A stretch of DNA of 64,000 nucleotides from Actinacidiphila guanduensis (lineage in GTDB: Bacteria; Actinomycetota; Actinomycetes; Streptomycetales; Streptomycetaceae). Below, one piece after another: positions 34,956-42,715 of the stretch (position 1 is its first letter; each line of letters starts with the position of its first letter). Below the pieces are notes generated by a model. The model was not told the DNA's origin, searched no databases, and saw nothing but the letters and a program-made list of their open reading frames with translations. The DNA lies in assembly GCF_900103985.1 (NCBI RefSeq), contig NZ_FNIE01000001.1:1-64000 (forward strand), written 5' to 3'. The translations under genes and the position numbers were made by a program.

Positions 34956-35618
34956 TCAGCCGACCGGTGCACCCCCGTGCACCACCTCGTGCTCCCACTC
35001 ACCGCGCGCCTGGGTGTGCAGCCGCCAGTAGTGCTCGGCGATGTCGTCCGGATCGTACGCCGTGCCCGGGGCAACCGCACCGGGCACGGTGACGGAGGCG
35101 ACGTGCACCCCCGCCGCGCCGAAGTTGGCGTCCAGCAGCGCGACCAGAGTACGCACGCCGAACTTGCCCAGGCCCAGGCTGATGTAACGAGGGTCGATAC
35201 GGGGCATGCCGCCGGTGACGAGGACGGAGCCGCGGCCGCGCTCGGCCATACCGGGCGCCACGTGCACGGCAGCGGTCAGCGCGCCGACGACGTTGACCGC
35301 GTAGGCGTCCAACTGGCCGCGCGCGTCCAGCTCTCCCGGTCCGTCGCTGCGGATCCAAGCCGCGTTGTACACCAGGGCGTCGATCGGTCCCGACTCGGCT
35401 GCCACCGTGTCGAGGGCGGCTTTCAGCCCCACCTCGTCGGTGCTGTCCGCGGTGAGCGCCAGGACCTTGCGCCCGCGCCGTTCGATCTCCCCGGCAACGG
35501 CCCGGACGGTCGACTCACGGCGGGCGATCACCGCGACAGGCAGCCCCTCCCGCGCGAACCTGTCGGCGACGGCGAGGCCGATCCCCGGCCCCGCACCGAT
35601 CACCACTGCTCCTGGCAC
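34956..35618 (-). CDS. SDR-family oxidoreductase with divergent motifs
   Basis: 220 residues. The N-terminal cofactor loop is VVIGAGPGIGLAVADRFARE instead of TGxxxGIG. The catalytic region RYISLGLGKFGVRTLVALLD replaces the usual YxxxK spacing with Y-x6-K, seen in a known SDR subgroup. NAD(P) use is still likely from ADSTDE and LVYNAAW. It is separate from the AraC gene by ~590 bp, and whether it belongs to the cluster is uncertain. Confidence 0.8.
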   Translation of the reverse strand: MPGAVVIGAGPGIGLAVADRFAREGLPVAVIARRESTVRAVAGEIERRGRKVLALTADSTDEVGLKAALDTVAAESGPIDALVYNAAWIRSDGPGELDARGQLDAYAVNVVGALTAAVHVAPGMAERGRGSVLVTGGMPRIDPRYISLGLGKFGVRTLVALLDANFGAAGVHVASVTVPGAVAPGTAYDPDDIAEHYWRLHTQARGEWEHEVVHGGAPVG

Positions 35619-35704
35619 GGTGCGCTCTCCTCACGACCCGTCAGGTCCCGGCAATCCCAGCGACTGCGGACACCCCAACTCTAGCTCGATCCCTGTCGGA
35701 GATC

Positions 35705-36304
35705 TTGGAAAGCCGAGGTCAACTCCCGGTCCGGCGACGGACTCGGCAACGACGACCGCGCCTGCGTCCGGGCATCACCGCGCTGAACGGCACGCTTCCG
35801 GCCGGCGGCCGGTACCTCGTCCAGGAATGGGGCAACATCGGCGGCACCACCCCCTTGCCCACCCCCGACGCCGTCGGCGACACCAACCTCTCCGCCACGA
35901 GCGGCATCGTCGCCCTCGTCGCGGGCACCACGCCGCTCACCTGCCGCACCCAGGCCGCCTGCGCCGAGGACGCGCGCGTCAAGGACCTCCTCGGATACGG
36001 CACCGCCGCCGTCCACGAGGGCAGCAGCCCCGCCCAGGGTGCCGGCAACATCACCTCGGCGGCACGCAACACCTCGCTCCGCGGCATCGACGACAACGCT
36101 GCCGACTTCGCTGCGTCCCTCCCCTCACCCCAGAACTCCGCCGCGGGCGGCGGCACGGACGATGGCGGCAGCAGCGTCGGCCCCACCGGCGGAGCGGACG
36201 ACGGGGGCACCGCCGGAGTCATCGCCGGCGTCGACGGCATCACCGGCAGCGTCAACGGCGGCGGGACGGACGACGGCGGCACCATTGGTGTGACCGGGTC
36301 CTGA
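35705..36304 (+). pseudogene. Truncated lamin-tail (LTD) domain protein
   Basis: The frame opens with TTG and 24 unnatural residues. It then enters a conserved LTD core: GTLPAGGRYLVQEWGNIGGT, SATSGIVALVAGTTPLTCRT, DLLGYGTAAVHEGSSPAQGA and TSLRGIDDNAADFAASLP. The N-terminal half of the domain and any signal peptide are missing. The C-terminus is a Gly/Asp/Thr-rich low-complexity tail instead of a nuclease domain. The parent was probably a secreted LTD-containing nuclease. Confidence 0.6.
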
Positions 36305-36367
36305 GCACCTTCGTCCGGGAAAGGAGCCCGCACAGGCGGCGACGTGCCGTCCACCGCGGCTCCGGCA

Positions 36368-36400
36368 GGGCGGCCGGGCCGGCCACAGGCCCGGCCGCCC
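36368..36400. terminator. Hairpin terminator
   Basis: 13-bp perfect arms (GGGCGGCCGGGCC/GGCCCGGCCGCCC) with a 7-nt loop, 64 bp after the LTD-fragment stop. The rest of 36305-36610 shows only the promoter region of the next gene. Confidence 0.8.
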
Positions 36401-36610
36401 ACGTCGGGCGGGTGACCGACCGGGCCGGCCGCTCACCTGCTCACCCGGGTCGCCGCCTCCGGCACCCCGAAGGCCGCGAGCACCAGGACCCGGAGCGAGG
36501 ATTACGCGCGCCACCGGTGCGGTAACGATCGCAGGTGCCGGCCGCACCGGACACCGGGACACCGGCACCCCCACAGCCCACCGGCGAACCCGACCGAGGA
36601 GAAGCACGCG

Positions 36611-37015
36611 ATGAGCCCCGATACACCCGGCAGCGCCGATGAGGAGTACCGGACCGCACTCGCGACCGCCGGGGAACTGCTGGGGCAGCGGCTCGACTTG
36701 CCGCCGGCCCCGGGGGAACCCGCGGCGGGCGCCGACTTCCGCAAGGTGGCCACCGTGCACGCCTTCGCCGACTCCTGGACGCGCACCGCACTGTCCACCC
36801 ACGACCGAGCGCTGGTCTCGGTCGCGATCACCGCGACACTGGGCGCCCAGGAACCCTTGCGCGGCCAGCTGCGCATCGCACTCAACAACCAGGTGACCAA
36901 GGAAGAACTCGTCGACCTGTTCATCCACCTGGCCGTCTACGCAGGAGTCGCCCGCGCCTTCGAAACCTACCAAGTGGCCCTCGCAGTATTCGCCGAACAC
37001 TCCACCAGCCCCTGA
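36611..37015 (+). CDS. Carboxymuconolactone-decarboxylase-family protein
   Basis: 134 residues with the CMD pattern: DRALVSVAITATLGAQEPLR, then ALNNQVTKEELVDLFIHLAV and YAGVARAFETYQVALAVF. It has no CxxC pair, so it resembles the gamma-CMD branch rather than AhpD-type peroxidases. The fold is an all-helical trimer or hexamer acting on small lactones or as an unknown oxidoreductase. Stand-alone gene; the AAGGAG-like RBS is weak. The following 265 bp are unusually C-rich and hold no gene. Confidence 0.85.
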   Translation: MSPDTPGSADEEYRTALATAGELLGQRLDLPPAPGEPAAGADFRKVATVHAFADSWTRTALSTHDRALVSVAITATLGAQEPLRGQLRIALNNQVTKEELVDLFIHLAVYAGVARAFETYQVALAVFAEHSTSP

Positions 37016-37282
37016 ACCCCGATCCCCCATTGCGACAGCGCTCCCACACCACCCCGGCCAACCCCCATCCCCGCACCCACCACCAACACAGGCAACACGA
37101 CACCCGCCGACAAGCGGCCGCCCCGCTCCGACGCGGAATATCTCGACGCCACGAACATCCGACCACACACCCATTCGATTCCGCACCCGTACAAGCGAAG
37201 CCGGAACGAACAGGCGAGCAACCACCTCGACCGCGAACCTGCTCACACCCGCCTGCCCCGCTTGCACGCCCCCCGCGCCCCC

Positions 37283-37313
37283 GTCCCGGCTGCCCACAGG
37301 AGGCAGCCGGGAC
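37283..37313. terminator. Hairpin terminator within repeat copy 1
   Basis: 12-bp arms GTCCCGGCTGCC/GGCAGCCGGGAC with a 7-nt loop. It lies downstream of the leftward gene copies and is conserved in copy 2. Confidence 0.75.
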
Positions 37314-37381
37314 GGCCCTACCGGCACAGCAGCCATGCCCGGGCATCAGCCCTGCCGTCGATCATCCAGGGAGAGCGCGAC

Positions 37382-37572
37382 TCAGAAGCTGCCCCCGCAG
37401 GAGTACGAGTTGGAGTACAGGAAGTCACCCACACATACGCGTGCGAGGTAGCCCGGCCCGTCGTAGTAGTAGTAGTCGGTCCCGACGGTCTGCCCACCCG
37501 CGCCCACGTGCGTGTACGAAAGGTCGCTCCACGAACTGCCACCGTTCGTACTGCGCTCCAGCCAGCCCTGGC
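37382..37572 (-). pseudogene. 3' half of a duplicated secreted-protein gene
   Basis: The frame ends exactly like the intact gene at 41820-42257 (QGWLERSTNGGSSWSDLSYT, DGPGYLARVCVGDFLYSNSY, SCGGSF). Upstream of 37572 the sequence is unrelated, so the signal peptide and first half are missing. It encodes one extra Tyr in the Tyr run. A chimeric frame to 37669 exists but has no secretion signal. Product of the segmental duplication; not expected to be functional. Confidence 0.85.
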
Positions 37573-37703
37573 GCATGCCGTACACGCCCGCAGCCCGACT
37601 CCGTGCCGTGCCCGGGCCCAGGGCTCGAAGCGACGGCGACGCTCGCCCCGTGCGGTACGGGGCGAGCATGTCGGCGAGCTGCGTGAGGGGGAGGAGGGCA
37701 GGG

Positions 37704-38069
37704 TCAGCAAGGGCCCAGGTAGTGGTATTCGTTGATCCAGTCGTCCTCGGTGAGGTTCAGGTCGCTGACGTAGACGTTCCGGTTGCCCGAGTCGTCGTCG
37801 GTCAGGAGCCATGTCGCGCTGTACCTGCCGTTGACGCCGTACGTCGCGCCCTGGATGTGGCAGTAGAAGTAGTTGGTTCCGGCGTACAGAGTTCCGGCGT
37901 GGCTGCTGGTGTTCGCGTCGGGTGTCCAGTGCGTCCACTGCGTCACCGTGGTGTGCAGGTAGGCCTTGGGGTAGGCCTGCGGTGCGGCATGGGCGGTACC
38001 GGTGGTCGCCACTCCCAGTGCGGCGAGCAGTGTCCCCGTCGCCACGGCCGTCGTGATCGTGCGCAGCAT
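37704..38069 (-). CDS. Small secreted SH3-like protein (paralogue 1)
   Basis: 121 residues from ATG 38069. A signal peptide MLRTITTAVATGTLLAALGV ends ...TAHA-AP. The mature part has YLHTTVTQWTHWTPDANTSS, HAGTLYAGTNYFYCHIQGAT, then RYSATWLLTDDDSGNRNVYV and a C-terminal Cys. The two Cys (YFYC and GPC) could form one disulfide. The strand pattern after TLYAG resembles bacterial SH3-type domains found in Streptomyces exported proteins. Strongly similar to the next gene upstream. Confidence 0.8.
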   Translation of the reverse strand: MLRTITTAVATGTLLAALGVATTGTAHAAPQAYPKAYLHTTVTQWTHWTPDANTSSHAGTLYAGTNYFYCHIQGATYGVNGRYSATWLLTDDDSGNRNVYVSDLNLTEDDWINEYHYLGPC

Positions 38070-38373
38070 GATGGGATACCCCCGTGTGAGTGTCGCCCGT
38101 GGTCGACGGGCGATGCGGTCGAATGCCGGGGCACTTGAGGCCCCTTCGGTGAGGTCGCCGTGCCCGCAAGGCCCGACGCTGCGTCCTACGTGCCGGCGGC
38201 CGGGCCGACCGGCATCGCGACCGGCATCGTCCTCCGTCCGGCGGAAAGCGTCCCGGCGTATCGCCGGAAAGTGCACGTCGCCTCGCAGGCCTTGGGCGCA
38301 GGGTGCGAGGGCCTGTCCTGGCGGCACGTGCCTGCGAGGGCCTCTCTGACAAATCCCGCCTGGGCGGCAGGCC

Positions 38374-38766
38374 CTAGGAGCACTGGTCCAACTTGCTGTA
38401 GTACGTGTTCCATCCGTCGGCGTCGAGATTGACGATGCTGACGTACACGTTGCGGTCTCCGGTGTCGTCGTCGGTGTTGAGCCAAATGTGGCTGGTGGAG
38501 CCGTTGGCCGCGTACTCCTCGCCGAACGTCCAGCAGTAGAAGTAGTTCAGCCCCGCGTACAGGGTGCCGGCGTGGGTCGATGTGTACGGGTCGGGTGTCC
38601 AGTGCGTCCACTGCGTCACCGTCGTGTGCAGGTAGGCCGGGACATGCTCGGCGGGCGCCGCCGCGGCGGTGCCCGCTCCTGCCAGTCCGGCCGCTGCCAG
38701 CAGTGCTCCTGCGGCGACAACCGTCGAGATCCTGCGGGCCACGCCGAGCGTGGATCTGGTGCGCAT
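38374..38766 (-). CDS. Small secreted SH3-like protein (paralogue 2)
   Basis: 130 residues from ATG 38766. The signal peptide MRTRSTLGVARRISTVVAAG ends ...GTAAAAPA. The mature part is YLHTTVTQWTHWTPDPYTST, HAGTLYAGLNYFYCWTFGEE, then IWLNTDDDTGDRNVYVSIVN and a C-terminal QCS. It shares the motif line YLHTTVTQWTHWTPD, HAGTLYAG and NYFYC, plus the two Cys, with the gene at 37704. The pair is 305 bp apart, consistent with tandem duplication. Function unknown; binding to cell wall or a host surface is a guess. Confidence 0.8.
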   Translation of the reverse strand: MRTRSTLGVARRISTVVAAGALLAAAGLAGAGTAAAAPAEHVPAYLHTTVTQWTHWTPDPYTSTHAGTLYAGLNYFYCWTFGEEYAANGSTSHIWLNTDDDTGDRNVYVSIVNLDADGWNTYYSKLDQCS

Positions 38767-39159
38767 CTGTCTGTCCTCTCGCCATTGCCCGGTCCGCGCA
38801 TCCCGGCCGGGCGCTGCGTGTGGAACGGCCATCCGGGGGTCTCGGGTCGCTTGGGGTCGCCGCGAACTGCACCGCCCCCCGTTTCGCCGGGTGCGGCCGA
38901 TCGTGAACGCGCCGGACGCCGCAGTCGTGTTCGCGAGAACAGCGTCTTCACCGGTGGCCGGCGGCCCCGTTGGTCTTCTCCCTGTGAGCGGACGCCCACC
39001 GCACCCTGTCCGCGGGCTGAGGTGTGCGCTGCTCTTTGATGACGGTAGGCGCACGCCACGTCCCACAAGCACCATCACGTGCATCGTGACTCCCCAGTTC
39101 GTGCACGGCGGGCCGCGGAACAGTAGGATTCCCGCACAAACGGGGCTGGGGGGATCGGC
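38767..39159. other. Divergent intergenic region with dyad
   Basis: No gene. It separates the leftward secreted-protein genes from the rightward AraC gene. It holds TCACG-TGCAT-CGTGA (39075-39089), a perfect 5+5 dyad with 5-nt spacer, a possible operator of the AraC protein. Confidence 0.45.
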
Positions 39160-40101
39160 ATGACAGACTGCGGAAGTTCCCGATTGGTGGGGACCGAGTC
39201 GTTCCAGCAGGTCGCCTCGGGCTTGTTCGCCCCGTTGCAGGTGACCGGTTCCGGCCCCCGGCAGTTCGAAGCCTCGGTCCAGTACGAGGCCGTAGGGCCC
39301 GTGGTCGTCGCCCGTATCCGGGCCGGTGCCGCAATTGTGGTGCGCGACAGGCGCAGCATCACCTCCGGCGACGTGCAGTGGATGCATTTCACCGTGCACC
39401 ACCGCGGACTGCTCACCGCAGCCCAGGACGACCGGGCCACGGTGGTGAACCCCGGAGAGTTGTTCGCCTGTGACAACACCCGGCCTTACCGTCTCGTCGG
39501 GGCGGATACCAGTGACATGACGGTGCTTTGCGTGCCGCGGGCGAGCCTGGGCAGGCACGCGGATGCCATCGGCCGGCGCACCGCGCTGACGCTGCCGGCT
39601 GCCGGCGGGGTCGGCGGGCTCCTGGGCCACGCACTGTCGGCAGCCGACGACGACCTCCCCCGCCACAGTGCGGCCCGCATGCATCTGGCCGACGCGCTCA
39701 CCGCACTCGTCCTCGCGGCTTTCGCCGACACCACCCCCGAACGGGCCCCGGTCCCGACCGACCTGGCCGACCGCATCCGCGCCTACGCACTGGCCCACCT
39801 CGGCGACGGCCGCCTCGGCGCGGAGCACGTCGCACGCCGGCACCACATCTCCGTCCGGCACCTGCACGCGCTGTTCAAGGGCAGCGGTCCGACCTTCGCC
39901 GCATGGGTCCGGCACGAACGCCTGCTGCGGATCCGCCGGGATCTGCTCGACCCGGCCTCCTCGCCCCTGTCCACGGCGGTGATCGCGGCACGCTGGGGAG
40001 TGCACGACCCCAAGCATCTGGGCAGGGCCCTGAAACGCGAGTTCGGCGAAACCGTCAGCGATCTGCGCCGCAGGCAGCACGACTCGGGCGGCCGACCGTA
40101 G
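39160..40101 (+). CDS. AraC-family regulator with cupin-like sensor
   Basis: 313 residues. The AraC_binding_2-type sensor at residues ~20-150 includes VQWMHFTVHHRGLLTAAQDD and VVNPGELFACDNTRPYRLVG. C-terminal HTH pair: AEHVARRHHISVRHLHALFK with GSGPTFAAWVRHERLLRIRR and VIAARWGVHDPKHLGRALKR with EFGETVSDLR. Divergent from the two SH3-like secreted genes, so it may activate them. No further targets evident. Confidence 0.9.
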   Translation: MTDCGSSRLVGTESFQQVASGLFAPLQVTGSGPRQFEASVQYEAVGPVVVARIRAGAAIVVRDRRSITSGDVQWMHFTVHHRGLLTAAQDDRATVVNPGELFACDNTRPYRLVGADTSDMTVLCVPRASLGRHADAIGRRTALTLPAAGGVGGLLGHALSAADDDLPRHSAARMHLADALTALVLAAFADTTPERAPVPTDLADRIRAYALAHLGDGRLGAEHVARRHHISVRHLHALFKGSGPTFAAWVRHERLLRIRRDLLDPASSPLSTAVIAARWGVHDPKHLGRALKREFGETVSDLRRRQHDSGGRP

Positions 40102-40332
40102 AGCGGTGAACACCTTCGAGCCGGCCGCCGCCGCGTCCGGCGCACTCGACGCCCTCACCGGCGTGCTGCCGGACCGGCTGCACCGCCGGCTCCGCGCCGT
40201 CGGGACCGGCTGCACCGCCACGGCGCGATCGCTTCGCGAGAGGCCGGCTGCCCACTCCCTACGGGAGTACGGCGGGTGACGCACCTCATCGCGAGGGCGG
40301 ACCCGGCCCGATCATCACCTCGGAACGCCGGA

Positions 40333-40502
40333 TCAGCCGTTCGCGTTGCGGTCGCTCATGTCGGCCGGAGTGACCATGACGAACGGGGGTAAGCCCCCGG
40401 GGCCCACGACCAGGCGCCGCTCACGGCCGCTGACCTTCCTCCCCACGCCGTAGCCGCGGGACTCGCAGCCAACGGTCCCGGCGGCCTTGACCGACCGTCC
40501 CG
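40333..40502 (-). pseudogene. IS5-family transposase fragment
   Basis: The minus frame reads SVKAAGTVGCESRGYGVGRK then VSGRERRLVVGPGGLPPFVM and VTPADMSDRNANG before a stop. This is the second-Asp region of IS5-type transposases (typical DSQSVKAAETVGxxSRGYDAGKK and GRKRHLVVDTxGLPL). Several normally conserved residues are changed and both ends are missing. Confidence 0.7.
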
Positions 40503-40503
40503 G

Positions 40504-40812
40504 TCAGGAAATCCCGGCGAGCGCTTCGACGAAACCGACGAGCGCGATCAGCAGCGGAACACCGCAGAGGACCATCAGAAACGCCCCGACCCTGCGCGTC
40601 CTCCCGAACAGCAGGAACCACCCGGCGTTCCGTCCGCCGGCCGTCGCCTCCTCGACAACCGCCCTGTTGCGAGCGGCAAAGTGGGAGCCGATGCCCCTCA
40701 TGTCGGTGAAGAGCACCAGGCCGAGTCCGAAGAAGCCCAGCATCAGCAGTGCGAACACCGCGAAGAAGATCAGCACGGCATGACGATCCCAGAGCCACCG
40801 TCCGCCGTCCAC
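40504..40812 (-). CDS. Small membrane protein, two TM helices
   Basis: Start chosen at GTG 40812 (VDGGRWLWDRHAVL), with RBS GAGGGACG; an ATG 44 codons upstream gives a less plausible N-terminus. 102 residues: TM1 AVLIFFAVFALLMLGFFGLG, a positively charged loop (GSHFAARNRAVVEEATAGGR), TM2 VGAFLMVLCGVPLLIALVGF. No family recognised. It is followed by the IS fragment. Confidence 0.65.
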   Translation of the reverse strand: MDGGRWLWDRHAVLIFFAVFALLMLGFFGLGLVLFTDMRGIGSHFAARNRAVVEEATAGGRNAGWFLLFGRTRRVGAFLMVLCGVPLLIALVGFVEALAGIS

Positions 40813-41043
40813 CCGTCCCTCGCGTCCCGCGTGGGGTGAACGGCGGCGGCAGGCGCGGATCCTCGCGCCGTGGACGGCGGCGGACGCGGTGCCGGGCGAG
40901 GACAGCAGGCACTGCGCGAACGGACCTTCCAACAGGTCGTCCAACCGTGGTACCTGGCAGTCGCCTTAGCCCCGCATACCCTGAAAGTGCGTACATGGCT
41001 GAGGAGTCTCAGAGTCTCTGAGGGACCCCAACTACGTATGAAA

Positions 41044-41076
41044 CGGCCCCCGCCCGTACACAGTCGGCGGGGGCCG
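41044..41076. terminator. Hairpin terminator
   Basis: 11-bp arms CGGCCCCCGCC/GGCGGGGGCCG with an 11-nt loop, between the membrane-protein gene start region and the next + gene. Confidence 0.75.
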
Positions 41077-41166
41077 AGGGCACCGAGGGCCCGCGGTGCC
41101 GACGCCGCACTCCGCATGCCAAGGAGTCAGCACGCCGCCGGGCCCGTTCCGGCGTGCTGACGCAAC

Positions 41167-41541
41167 ATGTCCGACCGCACCCGCTTCCTGGCCCTTCTGC
41201 CGGCCCTGCCCGGGACTGCCGCGCTCACCACACATGGCGCCCCCTGTGTACTAGCCGCACTCGTGCTGTGCTCGCTGCTCGCGGTTCTGCCCGCCTTGGC
41301 AAACATCACAGCGCGCTGGCGTGCCGACAAGCCCCGGCGGGATCGGGAGCAGATCGGAAACCAGGCGCTGAGCCGGATAGGGCAGACCGATCCCGAGCGC
41401 GTGGTGGAACTGCTCGCCCGACTATCACCCCCGGCCAGTCCCTTCGAGCCGGAGCCGTCTCCGGCGGAGGGGCCGGCCCCTCCCGCCACAGCCGCCGCGC
41501 CGGGCGATCCGGCAGCGGGCGGTGCGGGCGGGAGGAGATGA
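41167..41541 (+). CDS. Small membrane protein with proline-rich cytoplasmic tail
   Basis: 124 residues. One long hydrophobic segment at residues ~24-50 (GAPCVLAALVLCSLLAVLPA) is followed by a charged region (RADKPRRDREQIGNQALSRI). The C-terminal Pro/Ala-rich tail (PASPFEPEPSPAEGPAPPAT) is low complexity. There is no clear RBS before the ATG. Function unknown; could be a regulator or a phage/plasmid-type small protein. Confidence 0.5.
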   Translation: MSDRTRFLALLPALPGTAALTTHGAPCVLAALVLCSLLAVLPALANITARWRADKPRRDREQIGNQALSRIGQTDPERVVELLARLSPPASPFEPEPSPAEGPAPPATAAAPGDPAAGGAGGRR

Positions 41542-41718
41542 TGCGCGGCTGACTATCGAAGGCTCACCGGGAAGGCACGCCCTGCGCATTCCTCCCGGTA
41601 CTGATCCACAGGGTTCCGTGCATTGCCCGCTCCCCGATGAAGCGACGGCATGGAGGTGCCCTCGGTGATCGGCGACGGGCGTGCCATGGTGCGGTCCGCC
41701 GGTGATCGGCGGACCGCC

Positions 41719-42007
41719 CCGTCCCGGCTGCCCGCAGGAGGCAGCCGGGACAGCCCTACCGGCACAGCAGCGATGCCCGGGCATCAGCGCTGCCGTCGAT
41801 CATCCAGGGTGAGCGCGACTCAGAAGCTGCCCCCGCAGGAGTACGAGTTGGAGTACAGGAAGTCACCCACACATACGCGTGCGAGGTAGCCCGGCCCGTC
41901 GTAGTAGTAGTCGGTCCCGACGGTCTGCCCACCCGCGCCCACGTGCGTGTACGAAAGGTCGCTCCACGAACCGCCACCGTTCGTACTGCGCTCCAGCCAG
42001 CCCTGGC
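41719..42007. repeat. Direct repeat copy 2 (289 bp; copy 1 at 37281-37572)
   Basis: It covers the terminator hairpin and the last ~190 bp of the intact secreted-protein gene. Same orientation as copy 1, 4.4 kb apart. Confidence 0.93.
41721..41751. terminator. Hairpin terminator of the secreted-protein gene
   Basis: 12-bp arms GTCCCGGCTGCC/GGCAGCCGGGAC with a 7-nt loop, ~70 bp past the stop of the leftward gene. Confidence 0.8.
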
Positions 42008-42257
42008 ATGCCAGTCCCCGGGTGCTTGTGTTCAGCGTGAACCAGCCTCGCGCGTAGGTGTCGCCCGTGCTGGTGGAGTAGCCGGCCTGCACCTGGCCGG
42101 AACAGCCGACAAAAGAGACGTAGGTGCTTGAGATGTACGCGCCATTGGTGAAGCCGGTCTCCGCCTGAGCGCTGCTGGTCACGCCGATTGCCAGACCTGC
42201 AGATGCGACACCGATCCCAAGAGCCCGAGCGAGGCTCTTCTTGCTCATCTTCCGCAT
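41820..42257 (-). CDS. Small secreted protein with four cysteines
   Basis: 145 residues from ATG 42257 (RBS AAGGGGA). Signal peptide MRKMSKKSLARALGIGVASA then GLAIGVTSSAQA-ET. The mature domain is beta-rich with four Cys (FVGCSGQVQAGYS, RGLACQGWLERST, LARVCVGDFLYSN, SYSCGGSF), pointing to two disulfides, and a Tyr run (DYYYDGPGY). No catalytic motif seen. Streptomyces has many such small secreted beta proteins of unknown role. The 3' end is duplicated at 37.3-37.6 kb. Confidence 0.85.
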   Translation of the reverse strand: MRKMSKKSLARALGIGVASAGLAIGVTSSAQAETGFTNGAYISSTYVSFVGCSGQVQAGYSTSTGDTYARGWFTLNTSTRGLACQGWLERSTNGGGSWSDLSYTHVGAGGQTVGTDYYYDGPGYLARVCVGDFLYSNSYSCGGSF

Positions 42258-42715
42258 GTCTTCCCCTTCGTCCGGCGGTGGAGCGCGGTTCGTGCGCTCT
42301 GCCATACCGACCCGGCGGTACAGCGAAAACCACCGGCCCCCGCATGTGAGTTGAGTCACTTCGAGCACACTCGCCGCTGCCGGAACGTCACGGGGCCCGG
42401 CGGGCCGGCTACGACAGACGGGCCCGCCCGACATCCCCCGACCCGGACGCGGTCAGGCCGGCCGCCACATGCGCCGGGGCCTGCGAACCCCGGTCTCCGC
42501 GGCCACGGCACGGGCGAACCACCCGCGGCAGAAACCGGCCGACACCACCCGTCGCCTCAGGGTTCGAAGATCGCCTGATGGCGCCACAGCAGCACGCGAC
42601 GGCTCCGGTCGGCGTCCGACGCGACTCCGACCGCGCCACTGCGCCGTGCGGCCGCGGCGAAAGGGCCGGACACCTCGACCTCACACGTGCCGTCCTGCGG
42701 CGAGTGCCTCACTGG
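42258..42715. other. Gap without a recognisable gene
   Basis: 460 bp between a leftward start and the 3' end of the transporter gene. There is a short C/G-rich dyad (GGGCCCGGCGGGCCGGC near 42393), but no convincing coding frame or RNA gene. Confidence 0.4.

Larger units (their letters stand above)
37281..37572. repeat. Direct repeat copy 1 (292 bp; copy 2 at 41719-42007)
   Basis: Near-identical to copy 2, beginning at the CCGTCCCGGCTGCC hairpin and ending at CCAGCCCTGGC. It differs by scattered substitutions and one extra GTA codon in the Tyr run. Both copies have the same orientation. Confidence 0.93.

Noticed and set aside
40106..40279. GTG frame of 57 codons after the AraC gene
   Set aside because: No RBS, no known family, Arg/Ala-rich low-complexity composition and an internal 15-bp direct repeat (GACCGGCTGCACCGC); treated as non-coding.
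42540..42590. tRNA-like GGTTCGAAGATC sequence
   Set aside because: Contains a T-loop-like GTTCGAA, but no acceptor stem, D arm or anticodon stem can be built around it.
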